From Streptomyces cinerochromogenes (lineage in GTDB: Bacteria; Actinomycetota; Actinomycetes; Streptomycetales; Streptomycetaceae): a stretch of 64,000 nt of DNA. The first letter of the stretch is position 1. Each line of letters begins with the position of its first letter. Positions 50,359 to 58,506 of this stretch are shown here, piece by piece. The notes beneath the pieces are model-generated. The model was not told where the DNA came from and searched no databases. It saw nothing but the letters and a program-made list of their open reading frames with translations. The translations under genes were made by a program, and so were the position numbers. The DNA lies in the NCBI RefSeq assembly GCF_014648635.1, contig NZ_BMRM01000012.1:186001-250000 (forward strand), written 5' to 3'.

Positions 50359-51399
50359 GTGAGCGAGGCACTTGCCGCCGTCGAGACCGCCGGGACGGAC
50401 CTCTCCGTCCCGGCGGTCTCGGGGGCACGTCAGTTCTGGCGGCGGCTGCGGGCGCAGCGGGCCGCCCTGGTCGCCGCGGTCGTCGTCGCGCTGCTCGTCC
50501 TGGTCGCGCTCGCCGCGCCGCTGCTCACGGCCCTGGAGGGGCAGGACCCCACCACGTACCACCCCACGCTCATCGACTCCGCGCGCGGAGGCGTGCCCAT
50601 CGGGTCCTTCGGCGGCGTCGGCGCCGACCACTGGCTGGGTGTCGAACCGCAGACCGGACGCGACATGTTCGCCCGGCTGGTCTACGGAGCGCGGGTCTCG
50701 CTGGGCGTGTCGCTGGGCGCCACGCTGGTCCAGGTCGCCCTCGGCGTCGCCATGGGCGTGGCCGCCGGACTGGGCAACCGCTGGGTCGACCTGGTCCTGA
50801 GCCGTGTCACCGACATCTTCATCTCCATGCCGCTGATGATCATGGCGCTCGCGCTGCTGGCCATCGTGCCGGGCAGCTTCCCGCGCCCCGTCCTGGTCGC
50901 ACTGATCATCGCGCTGGTCTCCGGGTGGGCCACGACGGCCAAGATGGTGCGCGCGCAGACCCTCACCCTGAAGAACCTCGACTACGTCGCCGCGTCCCGG
51001 CTCAGCGGCTGGAGCACCTGGCGGACCGCCGTACGCGAGCTGCTCCCGGGCCTCGCCGCGCCGGTCATCACCTACGCCGCGCTGCTGATCCCGTCCAACA
51101 TCAGCGTCGAGGCGGCCCTGTCGTTCCTCGGCGTCGGCGTGAAGCCGCCCACCCCCTCCTGGGGCCAGATGCTCACCTCCGCCGACGTCTGGTACCAGGC
51201 GGCCCCGCAGTACCTGCTGCTGCCCGCGCTCGCCCTGTTCGTGACCGTGGTCGCGATGACCGTCTTCGGTGACGGCGTCCGCGTCGCCCTGGACCCGCGC
51301 GCCGCCTCGCGCCTGCGCATCGGCACCGGCCGCAAGCGGGAGGCGCGCGTCGACACCGCCGTACCCAGCGGCGAACAGAGGAAGGAGGACCGGCCGTGA
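50359..51399 (+). CDS. ABC transporter permease, OppC/DppC type
   Basis: GTG start 4 nt after the binding-protein stop; 346 aa. It has six transmembrane helices, the first near residues 35-57 (LVAAVVVALLVLVALAAPLL). The OppC-type loop HWLGVEPQTGRDMFARLVYGAR and the EAA motif region ASRLSGWSTWRTAVRELLPGL are present. The gene order here (C before B) is reversed relative to classical opp operons. The stop overlaps the next GTG. Confidence 0.9.
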   Translation: MSEALAAVETAGTDLSVPAVSGARQFWRRLRAQRAALVAAVVVALLVLVALAAPLLTALEGQDPTTYHPTLIDSARGGVPIGSFGGVGADHWLGVEPQTGRDMFARLVYGARVSLGVSLGATLVQVALGVAMGVAAGLGNRWVDLVLSRVTDIFISMPLMIMALALLAIVPGSFPRPVLVALIIALVSGWATTAKMVRAQTLTLKNLDYVAASRLSGWSTWRTAVRELLPGLAAPVITYAALLIPSNISVEAALSFLGVGVKPPTPSWGQMLTSADVWYQAAPQYLLLPALALFVTVVAMTVFGDGVRVALDPRAASRLRIGTGRKREARVDTAVPSGEQRKEDRP

Positions 51400-52394
51400 G
51401 CGGCTTCACCGGCTTCGTCCTGCGCCGGGCCATCGGCGCCGTGGTCACCCTGTTCGTGCTCTCGGTGGTCATCTACGTCGTCTTCTACGTCACCCCCGGC
51501 GACGTCGCCCAGATCACCTGCGGCCCGCGCTGCTCCCCGGCCCAGGTCCACCAGGTGGCCCAGCAGCTCCATCTCGACGACCCGCTGTACGTGCGCTACT
51601 GGCACTTCCTGCAGGGGATCTTCGTGGGCCAGGACTTCTCCACGGGCACCTCCGTGGAACACTGCGCGGCGCCCTGCCTCGGCCAGTCGTACCAGAGCGG
51701 CCGGCAGGTCACCGACATCCTCCTGGCCAAGCTGCCGGTGAGCTTCTCGCTGGTGCTCGGCGCGATGGTGATCTGGCTCGTGCTCGGCATCGGCACCGGC
51801 GTGCTGTCCGCCTGGCGGCGCGGCCGGCTCTCCGAACGCGTCCTGACCGCGGTCACCCTCGCCGGCGTCGCCACGCCCGTCTTCGTCATCGGCCTGATCC
51901 TGATGATCGTCGTCTGCGGTGAACTCCAGCTGCTGCCCTTCCCGCAGTACGTGAACTTCACCGACGACCCCGAGCAATGGGCGTGGAACCTGCTGCTGCC
52001 CTGGCTCTCCCTCGCCCTCATCGAGGCGGCCAACTTCGCCCGGCTGACCCGGGCCTCCATGCTGGAGACGCTGGCCGAGGACCACATCCGCACCTTCCGG
52101 GCGTACGGCGTGGGCGAGCGCGCGGTGATCGCCCGGCACGCGCTGCGCGGCGCGACGGCCTCCGTCATCGCGCTCAACGCGGTCACCTTCGGCTCGGCCA
52201 TCGGCGGCGCCGTCCTCACCGAGACCCTGTTCGGGCTGCCCGGCATCGGCCAGGAGCTGGTGCACGCGGTCAAGGTCGTCGACCTGCCGGTGGTCGTCGG
52301 GATGGTCCTGGTGACCGGCTTCTTCGTGATCCTCGCCAACGCCGTCGCGGACGTCCTGTACGCGGTGGCCGACCGACGGGTGGTGCTCGCATGA
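51396..52394 (+). CDS. ABC transporter permease, OppB/DppB type, with four exposed Cys
   Basis: The 332-aa protein has six helices and the typical OppB features: an N-terminal helix RRAIGAVVTLFVLSVVIYVVF and the EAA-like EDHIRTFRAYGVGERAVIARHALR. The large first extracytoplasmic loop contains two CxxxC pairs (Cys42/Cys46 in TCGPRCSP and Cys90/Cys94 in HCAAPCLG), able to form disulfides. GTGA overlap with oppC-type gene and ATGA overlap with the ATPase show tight coupling. Confidence 0.9.
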   Translation: MSGFTGFVLRRAIGAVVTLFVLSVVIYVVFYVTPGDVAQITCGPRCSPAQVHQVAQQLHLDDPLYVRYWHFLQGIFVGQDFSTGTSVEHCAAPCLGQSYQSGRQVTDILLAKLPVSFSLVLGAMVIWLVLGIGTGVLSAWRRGRLSERVLTAVTLAGVATPVFVIGLILMIVVCGELQLLPFPQYVNFTDDPEQWAWNLLLPWLSLALIEAANFARLTRASMLETLAEDHIRTFRAYGVGERAVIARHALRGATASVIALNAVTFGSAIGGAVLTETLFGLPGIGQELVHAVKVVDLPVVVGMVLVTGFFVILANAVADVLYAVADRRVVLA

Positions 52395-54007
52395 GCCTGG
52401 TGGAAGCGGCCGGCACGAGCCTGGTGGATGTGAGGGACCTGACCGTCGAGTTCGGCGCCCTGCGCGCCGTCGACGGGCTCTCCTTCAGCCTGGCGAAGGG
52501 CGCCGCCCTCGCCCTGGTCGGCGAGTCCGGCTCCGGGAAGTCCACGGTCGCGGGCGCCCTGCTGGGCCTGCACCGGGGCACCGGGGCCCGGGTCGGCGGC
52601 TCCGTGCGGGTGGCCGGCACCGACGTACAGGCGGCCACGGACGAGGAGCTGCGCCGGCTGCGCGGCGCGAAGGCCGCCATGGTCTTCCAGGACCCGCTGT
52701 CCTCGCTCGACCCGTACTACGCCATCGGCGACCAGATCGCCGAGGTCCACCGCGTCCACGCGCGCGTGTCGCGGCGCGCCGCACGCGCGCGTGCCGTGGA
52801 GGTCCTGGAGCGGGTCGGCATCCCGGACGCGGCGCGGCGGGCCCGGTCCCGCCCGCACGAGTTCAGCGGCGGCATGCGCCAGCGCGCGCTCATCGCCATG
52901 GCCCTCGCCTGCGATCCGGACCTGCTGATCGCCGACGAGCCGACCACCGCGCTCGACGTCACCGTGCAGGCCCAGATCCTCGATCTGCTGCACGGGCTGC
53001 GCGAGGAGACCGGCATGGGGCTGCTCCTCGTCACCCACGACGTGGGCGTGGCCGCCGAGAGCGTGGACGACGTCCTCGTCATGCGGCACGGCAGAGCCGT
53101 CGAACGCGGCCCGGTCGGCGCGGTCCTCGCGGCACCCGCCGAGCCGTACACCCGCGAACTGCTCGACGCCGTCCCGCGCGTGGACGCCCGCCGGACCGGC
53201 TCCCCGGCCACCGACGAGGTCGTGCTGGAGACCGTCGGCGCGCGGCGCGAGTTCGGACGCGGCAAGCGGGTGCTGACGGCCGTGGACGACGTCTCGGTGA
53301 CCGTCCGGCGCGGGGAGACCCTCGGCGTGGTCGGCGAGAGCGGCAGCGGCAAGACCACGCTCGGCCGCATGCTCGTCGGGCTGCTCGAACCCACCGCAGG
53401 CGAGATCCGCTACGAAGGGCGCCCGCACACCGGGGTGAACCCGGCCGTCCAGATGGTCTTCCAGGACCCCGTCTCCTCCCTCAACCCCCGCCGCAGCGTG
53501 GGCGAGTCCATCGCCGACCCGCTCCGCGCGCGCGGCGACCGGGACGAGGAACGCATCCGGGGGCGCGTCAGGGAGCTGCTGGAGCGCGTGGGGCTCGACG
53601 GAGCGCACTACGACCGCTACCCGCACGAGTTCAGCGGCGGACAGCGCCAGCGCATCGGCATCGCGCGGGCGCTCGCCGCCGAACCGCGCGCCATCGTGTG
53701 CGACGAGCCCGTCTCCGCGCTCGACGTCACCACCCAGGCCCAGGTGGTCGCCCTGCTGGGCGAACTCCAGCGGGAACTCGGCCTCGCGCTGGTCTTCATC
53801 GCGCACGACCTCGCCGTCGTCCGCCAGGTCAGCGACCGGGTGGCGGTGATGCGGCACGGCCGGCTCGTCGAGTACGGGCCCGCCGACGAGGTCTACGACA
53901 GCCCGCGCGAGCCGTACACCCGGCAGCTCCTGGCCGCCGTACCCGCGCTCGACCCGGAGCTGGCGGCCCGACGGCGCGCAGCCCGGCGCGCACCGGCGGC
54001 CGTCTAG
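52391..54007 (+). CDS. Fused Opp/Dpp-type ABC ATPase (D-F fusion)
   Basis: The 538-aa protein contains two complete nucleotide-binding domains. The first has GESGSGKST, FSGGMRQRALIAMAL and LLIADEPTTALD, with THD switch. The second has GESGSGKTT, FSGGQRQRIGIARAL and IVCDEPVSALD, with AHDLAVVRQ. Each ends in the oligopeptide-transporter signature PxEPYTRxLLxAVP. It energises the two upstream permeases. The operon ends here; an inverted repeat and a 15-bp hairpin follow. Confidence 0.92.
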   Translation: MSLVEAAGTSLVDVRDLTVEFGALRAVDGLSFSLAKGAALALVGESGSGKSTVAGALLGLHRGTGARVGGSVRVAGTDVQAATDEELRRLRGAKAAMVFQDPLSSLDPYYAIGDQIAEVHRVHARVSRRAARARAVEVLERVGIPDAARRARSRPHEFSGGMRQRALIAMALACDPDLLIADEPTTALDVTVQAQILDLLHGLREETGMGLLLVTHDVGVAAESVDDVLVMRHGRAVERGPVGAVLAAPAEPYTRELLDAVPRVDARRTGSPATDEVVLETVGARREFGRGKRVLTAVDDVSVTVRRGETLGVVGESGSGKTTLGRMLVGLLEPTAGEIRYEGRPHTGVNPAVQMVFQDPVSSLNPRRSVGESIADPLRARGDRDEERIRGRVRELLERVGLDGAHYDRYPHEFSGGQRQRIGIARALAAEPRAIVCDEPVSALDVTTQAQVVALLGELQRELGLALVFIAHDLAVVRQVSDRVAVMRHGRLVEYGPADEVYDSPREPYTRQLLAAVPALDPELAARRRAARRAPAAV

Positions 54008-54037
54008 CGCCCGGTGCGCGCCCGCGCCCCGGGTGGC

Positions 54038-54111
54038 GTAACGTTTCGCGCTCGGATGATCACCGTCTGATCCCTTAGCGCGACGGAACGCGACCCGCAC
54101 GCGAAAGTTAC
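54038..54111. promoter_or_regulatory. Long-range inverted repeat upstream of the glycan operon
   Basis: GTAACGTTTCGCG (54038-54050) and CGCGAAAGTTAC (54100-54111) are inverted copies with one missing base, 49 bp apart. They flank the presumed promoter region of the PelF-type operon. Confidence 0.35.
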
Positions 54112-54128
54112 GACCGTTCACCCCTTTT

Positions 54129-54162
54129 GGTGGTGCGACGGACAACCGTCCGTCGCACCACC
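54129..54162 (+). terminator. Perfect 15-bp hairpin between the importer and glycan operons
   Basis: The left arm is 54129-54143 (GGTGGTGCGACGGAC), loop AACC and perfect right arm 54148-54162. It lies 122 nt after the ATPase stop and could terminate the importer mRNA or be a leader element of the next operon. Confidence 0.6.
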
Positions 54163-54246
54163 GCCTTGTCCCCTTACGTTCGTCCCGCTGTGAGCCGCCG
54201 GGACACGGGCAGGCGGCTCCCCAGACGGGAGGTCGGGGGTGTACAC

Positions 54247-55974
54247 GTGCGCGTAGGGCTGGTCACCGAGGGTGACTTTCCGTATGTGGGCGGTGACGCC
54301 GCGCTCTGGTGCGACCGGCTCGTGCGCGGGCTCGGGCAGCACGAGTTCGACGTCTACGCGCTCGACCGTGGACGGGTCCGGCAGGACGACGGCCGCGTTC
54401 CGCTCCCGCCGCAGGTCCGGCGGGTGCGCACGGCGCCGCCGCGGACGGCCGGGGACGACGGCGTCACGCACGGATGGCGCACGCGCCGACGCTTCGCCGA
54501 GTGCTACGGCGAACTGGTCACGGCGGTGTGCGCGGGAGGCGTCCCGGCCGCGGTCGAGGGTGCCGCGGACGCCGGCTCCCAGGGCTCTCACGATGATCTG
54601 GCGGACCGTTTCGGCAACGCGCTGTACGGGCTCGCCGAACTCGCCCGCGACAAGGGCGGACTCGTCGGCGCCCTGCGCTCCGACACCGCCGTACGCGCCC
54701 TGGAGCGCGCCTGCCGCGCCCCGCACGCGCTGCGCACGGCGCACGAGGCGCGCGTACCCGATCTGCTCGCCGTCGCCGCCCACCTCGAACGCGCCCTGCG
54801 CCCCCTCTCCCTCGACTGGTACGGCGACGACGCCCTCGGCACGGCCGACCTCTGCCACGCCACCACCGGCGGTCCCGCCGCCCTCGCCGGGCTGCTCGCC
54901 CGGCACTTCTGCGACGTACCGCTGCTCGTCACCGAATACGGCGTCCGACTGCGCTCGCACTACCTGGCCTTCGGCCCCGACACCGCCGCCCCCGCCGTCC
55001 GCGCCCTGCTCGGCGCCTTCCACGGCCGGCTCGCCGCCGAGATCTACCGCCGCGCCGCCCTCCTCACCCCGGGCAACGCGCACGCCCGCCGCTGGCAGGA
55101 ACGGTGCGGCGCCGACCGCGCACGGATCCGCACGGTGTACCCCGGCAGGGCGGCCGACCGCTTCACCGAGGTCGGCGAGTCCCCGGAACGCGCCGATCCG
55201 CGCACCCTGGTCTGGGTCGGCCGCGTCGAACCAGCGAAGGACCTCGTCTCCCTGCTGCACGCGTTCTCCGAGGTCCGCAAGGAGGAGCCCGAGGCCCGCC
55301 TGCGGATCGTCGGCTCACCCTCCGGTGCGGCGGGCGCGGAGTACCTCGGCCACTGCCGGGCGCTGGCCGCACAGCTCTTCCCGGACGAGGCGGAGGGCGC
55401 GCACGCCGTCGGCGACAACCCCGTCTCCTTCGAGGAGATCGGCGCGCCGGACGCCCCCACGCTGCCCGACGCGTACGCCGCCGGCGCGGTCGTCGTCCTC
55501 TCCAGCGTCGTGGAGGGCTTCCCGGTCGGCCTCGTCGAGGCCATGTTCTGCGGCCGGGCCACCGTCTCCACCGACGTCGGCGCGGTCGTGGAGGTCATCG
55601 GGGGCACGGGGCTGGTCGTGCCCCCGCGCAATCCCAGGGCGCTCGCCGAGGCGTGCGTGGCACTGCTGCGGGACCCCGAGCGCCGTGAGCGCCTCGGTGC
55701 CGCCGCGCGCGCCCGGGCGCTCGAACTGTTCACCGTCGAGCAGAACATCGCGGCATTTCACGGCATTTACCTGGAGATCGTCTCGCACTGCCCGGTCCGC
55801 CGGGTCGTCCTGGACGAGTCCGGCGAACCCCTGCCGTTCGCCACCCCGGCCGAGTCCCGCGTCCCGGGCCGCTGGACCGACCCCACGGCCCGCGTCCTGC
55901 CCCGCTCCACCCCCACCTGGGCCACCCCCGTCCCGGTCCGAGCCACCCCGCTGGCGGCGGAGGGACCACGATGA
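54247..55974 (+). CDS. pelF: GT4 glycosyltransferase, PelF type (DUF3492)
   Basis: GTG 54247 is chosen because MRVGLVTEGDFPYVGGDAALW is the conserved PelF N-terminus and GGGAGGTCGGGGG precedes it. The 575-aa protein has the DUF3492 region and then a GT-B C-domain: LVWVGRVEPAKDLVSLLHAF, ARLRIVGSP, PDAYAAGAVVVLSSVVEGFP, and EGFPVGLVEAMFCG (the GT4 Ex7E). PelF-like enzymes use UDP-sugars to build Pel (GalNAc-rich) polysaccharide. The cytoplasmic product would be exported by a partner membrane protein, perhaps the next gene (ATGA overlap). Confidence 0.87.
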   Translation: MRVGLVTEGDFPYVGGDAALWCDRLVRGLGQHEFDVYALDRGRVRQDDGRVPLPPQVRRVRTAPPRTAGDDGVTHGWRTRRRFAECYGELVTAVCAGGVPAAVEGAADAGSQGSHDDLADRFGNALYGLAELARDKGGLVGALRSDTAVRALERACRAPHALRTAHEARVPDLLAVAAHLERALRPLSLDWYGDDALGTADLCHATTGGPAALAGLLARHFCDVPLLVTEYGVRLRSHYLAFGPDTAAPAVRALLGAFHGRLAAEIYRRAALLTPGNAHARRWQERCGADRARIRTVYPGRAADRFTEVGESPERADPRTLVWVGRVEPAKDLVSLLHAFSEVRKEEPEARLRIVGSPSGAAGAEYLGHCRALAAQLFPDEAEGAHAVGDNPVSFEEIGAPDAPTLPDAYAAGAVVVLSSVVEGFPVGLVEAMFCGRATVSTDVGAVVEVIGGTGLVVPPRNPRALAEACVALLRDPERRERLGAAARARALELFTVEQNIAAFHGIYLEIVSHCPVRRVVLDESGEPLPFATPAESRVPGRWTDPTARVLPRSTPTWATPVPVRATPLAAEGPR

Positions 55975-57368
55975 GCGACCTGGACGACCGGACCGCCGAC
56001 AGGGGGGCCGGCACGGACCTGACGGAATCCGGCCCCGCCCGCGGCACCTGGAGTCCTGCCGGCCCTGTCCGGGACGTCCCGACTCCTGCCGGCCCCGCCC
56101 GTGACGCCGCGACCCCGGTCGGCCCCAGTGGCACCCCGGCCCCGGACGGACCCGACCGTGGCGCCCCCATCGCGATCGGTCCACGGGCCGCGGCGGGGGC
56201 GAGGGCGGACGTGGAGGGCGCGCGGAAGTGGGCCGTGGGTCCGCGCCGTGGGGTCGGTGATCCGGTGAAAGCCCTGCTGCACCGGCACCGTGAGCTGTGC
56301 GAGCGGGCCGTGGACCCGCTGGAGATCGCGGCGGGACTGGAGGCGCACGGCGTCACCGACCGTACCGCCGCCCGCTTCCGCCACCGCGACGTGTTCTCCC
56401 TCGCCGAGGAGCTGTACGCGCGCGTGCCGCGCACCGCCGGGCCGCGCCCCACCACCGCCCTGCCGGCGCCCCGGATCCGTGCCGGCTGGGCCTTGCTCAC
56501 CCTCCTGCCCGGAGCGCTGGGCGCGGCCACGGTGGCCGGGCTGCGCGTCACCCACGGACACCCCCGGCTGATGGTCGCGTTCGGCGGTCTCCTCGCCCTT
56601 TCCCTGGCCACCGGCGCCGCCCTCCGCCACGGCCCGCTCGCCGGCCCGCCCGGCACGCGCGCGTGGCGCACCGCTCTCGGCACGCGCACGAGGCGCATCA
56701 CTCTCGGCACGCGCGCGTGCACGTTCTGGCTGCTCGGGTACGCCCTCGTCGGCGACGGCCTCCTCCACGCCGTCCTGACGGGCGGCCCCGACACCCCGCC
56801 CACGGGGGCCCCGTACGGCCCCTGGCCCACGGCAACCGCGCCCGTCCTCGCCCTCCTGGCGGCCTGCGCGCCGGCGGCCTGGTCCGCCCATCTCCTCGCC
56901 GCCGGCGCTCGCCGCAGGCTCGTCGGCAGCCGGGGCCTCGGAGACTTCACGGCCGCCGCGAAACCACTGCTGTACGGCGCGTTCGCCCTGTTCCTGGGCG
57001 CGCTCACCGCACTGCTCGCCCTGTGCGGCACCGTCCTGCACGAGCCCGTCGCCTTCCCGCAGGCCCTCACCCTGGGCGCCCTGTTCCTGCTCGCCCGCCT
57101 GCTCACCGCGCACCGGCACCGGCGCGCGCCCGCCCTGGCGCTCGGCGCGGCGGCGGCCACGGAGACGACGGCCCTGGCACTGCCCCTGGCCGGCCGGCTG
57201 CCCGGCTGCGCCTTCCTGGCGACCCCCGTCGAGACCCTCACCGGCGCCTGGGGCGAGGCCGCCGTACCCACCCTCGCCTGCGGCACCGCGGCCCTGGCCC
57301 TGCTGTGGCACGCCGGCCGCACCCTCACCCGAGCCTCGGCCCACGCGCCCTCGGGAGCACCCGAGTGA
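55971..57368 (+). CDS. Polytopic membrane protein of the PelF-type operon
   Basis: The 465-aa protein overlaps the glycosyltransferase stop by ATGA. It has a ~100-residue low-complexity N-terminus and then a soluble helical segment, HRHRELCERAVDPLEIAAGL... FRHRDVFSLAEELYARVP. About ten transmembrane helices occupy the rest. Similar soluble segments precede membrane domains in other streptomycete proteins of this operon type. It occupies the position of PelG (polysaccharide transporter), but I cannot demonstrate MATE/Wzx homology by eye. Role in glycan export is therefore a hypothesis. Confidence 0.72.
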   Translation: MSDLDDRTADRGAGTDLTESGPARGTWSPAGPVRDVPTPAGPARDAATPVGPSGTPAPDGPDRGAPIAIGPRAAAGARADVEGARKWAVGPRRGVGDPVKALLHRHRELCERAVDPLEIAAGLEAHGVTDRTAARFRHRDVFSLAEELYARVPRTAGPRPTTALPAPRIRAGWALLTLLPGALGAATVAGLRVTHGHPRLMVAFGGLLALSLATGAALRHGPLAGPPGTRAWRTALGTRTRRITLGTRACTFWLLGYALVGDGLLHAVLTGGPDTPPTGAPYGPWPTATAPVLALLAACAPAAWSAHLLAAGARRRLVGSRGLGDFTAAAKPLLYGAFALFLGALTALLALCGTVLHEPVAFPQALTLGALFLLARLLTAHRHRRAPALALGAAAATETTALALPLAGRLPGCAFLATPVETLTGAWGEAAVPTLACGTAALALLWHAGRTLTRASAHAPSGAPE

Positions 57369-57436
57369 ACCTTCCGCCACCGGCCCGGTCCCGCCGCCGG
57401 AGGCATCCGCACGACCCCTCTGAAGGAGAACACCAG

Positions 57437-57550
57437 ATGACCACCTCCCGAGCCGGAGCGCCCGGAACCGCCGGCGCCTCCGGAGCAGCCGCAGGAGCCG
57501 TCGACACGGCCGGTACCACCGGCGCGCACACCCCGGGAGCCGCCCGATGA
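57437..57550 (+). CDS. 37-aa Ala/Gly/Thr-rich small ORF in the glycan operon
   Basis: ATG 57437 has an excellent GAAGGAG site 8 nt upstream, and its stop overlaps the ATG of the epimerase (ATGA at 57547). The peptide (MTTSRAGAPGTAGASGAAAG...) has no predicted structure. It may serve mainly to couple translation of the epimerase, or be the remnant or start of a longer protein. No homologue recognised. Confidence 0.5.
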   Translation: MTTSRAGAPGTAGASGAAAGAVDTAGTTGAHTPGAAR

Positions 57551-58506
57551 GGGTCCTGCTGATCGGAGCCAACGGATTCATCGGCCGTTTCGTCGCCGAC
57601 CGCCTGCTCGCCGACCCGGCCGTCCAGCTGACCGCGCTCGGCCGCGGCGACGACGCCGACGTCCGCTTCGACCTCGCCACCGGAAGCCCGGGCGCGCTCA
57701 CCCGCTTCCTCGACGCGGTCCACCCCGGGGTCGTCGTCAACTGCGCCGGCGCCACCCGCGGCGGCGCCCGCGAACTCACCCGGCACAACACCGTCGCCGT
57801 CGCCACCGTCTGCGAGGCACTGCGCCGCAGCGGCTGCGGCGCCCGCCTGGTGCAGATCGGCTGCGGCTCCGAGTACGGTCCGAGCCAGCCCGGCTCCTCC
57901 ACGGCCGAGGACGCCGTACCGCGCCCCGGCGGCCCGTACGGCGTCAGCAAGCTCGCCGCGACCGAACTGGTCCTCGGCTCCGGCCTGGACGCCGTCGTCC
58001 TCCGCGTCTTCTCACCGGCCGGCCCCGGCACCCCGGCCGGCTCCCCGCTGGGCCGCCTGGCGGAGGCCATGCGCCGCGCCATGCAGTCCGGCGACGGCGA
58101 ACTCAAACTCGGCGGCCTCGGTGTCCAGCGGGACTTCGTGGACGTACGCGATGTCGCCCGGGCCGTGCACGCCGCCTCCCTCTCCGCCGCGCAGGGGGTG
58201 ATCAACATCGGCTCCGGCCGTGCCGTCCGCCTCAGAGACGCCGCCGCCGTCCTCGCGCGCGTGGCCGGATACGGCGGTGCACTGCACGAACTCGACACCC
58301 CGCCCGGGCCGCTGCGCAGCGCCCTCGCCCAGCCCCGCCCCGACTCCGAGCACGCGGCCCCGGTGGCGTACCCGTACCCGGACGGCTGCGGCAGCTGGCA
58401 GCAGGCCGACGTACGCACAGCGCGTGACCGGCTCGGCTGGCGCCCCCGCATCAACCTCGAAGAATCCCTGGCCGACATCTGGATGGAGGCGGCATGCCGC
58501 ATCTGA
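57547..58506 (+). CDS. NAD-dependent epimerase/dehydratase (extended SDR)
   Basis: The 319-aa Rossmann protein starts MRVLLIGANGFIGRFVADRL (GxxGFIG nucleotide motif). It has NCAGATRGG, QIGCGSEYG, the catalytic YGVSK (YxxxK) and a sugar-nucleotide-binding C-terminus (LGGLGVQRDFVDVRDVARAV; GVINIGSG). It is probably a UDP-sugar 4-epimerase or dehydratase providing a precursor for the PelF-type transferase. The last 13 nt overlap the spherulin-4-type gene. Confidence 0.88.
   Translation: MRVLLIGANGFIGRFVADRLLADPAVQLTALGRGDDADVRFDLATGSPGALTRFLDAVHPGVVVNCAGATRGGARELTRHNTVAVATVCEALRRSGCGARLVQIGCGSEYGPSQPGSSTAEDAVPRPGGPYGVSKLAATELVLGSGLDAVVLRVFSPAGPGTPAGSPLGRLAEAMRRAMQSGDGELKLGGLGVQRDFVDVRDVARAVHAASLSAAQGVINIGSGRAVRLRDAAAVLARVAGYGGALHELDTPPGPLRSALAQPRPDSEHAAPVAYPYPDGCGSWQQADVRTARDRLGWRPRINLEESLADIWMEAACRI

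Noticed and set aside
51596..54145. An 849-codon minus-strand frame opposite the importer permease and ATPase
   Set aside because: Shadow of conserved ABC genes; no ribosome site and no recognisable motif.
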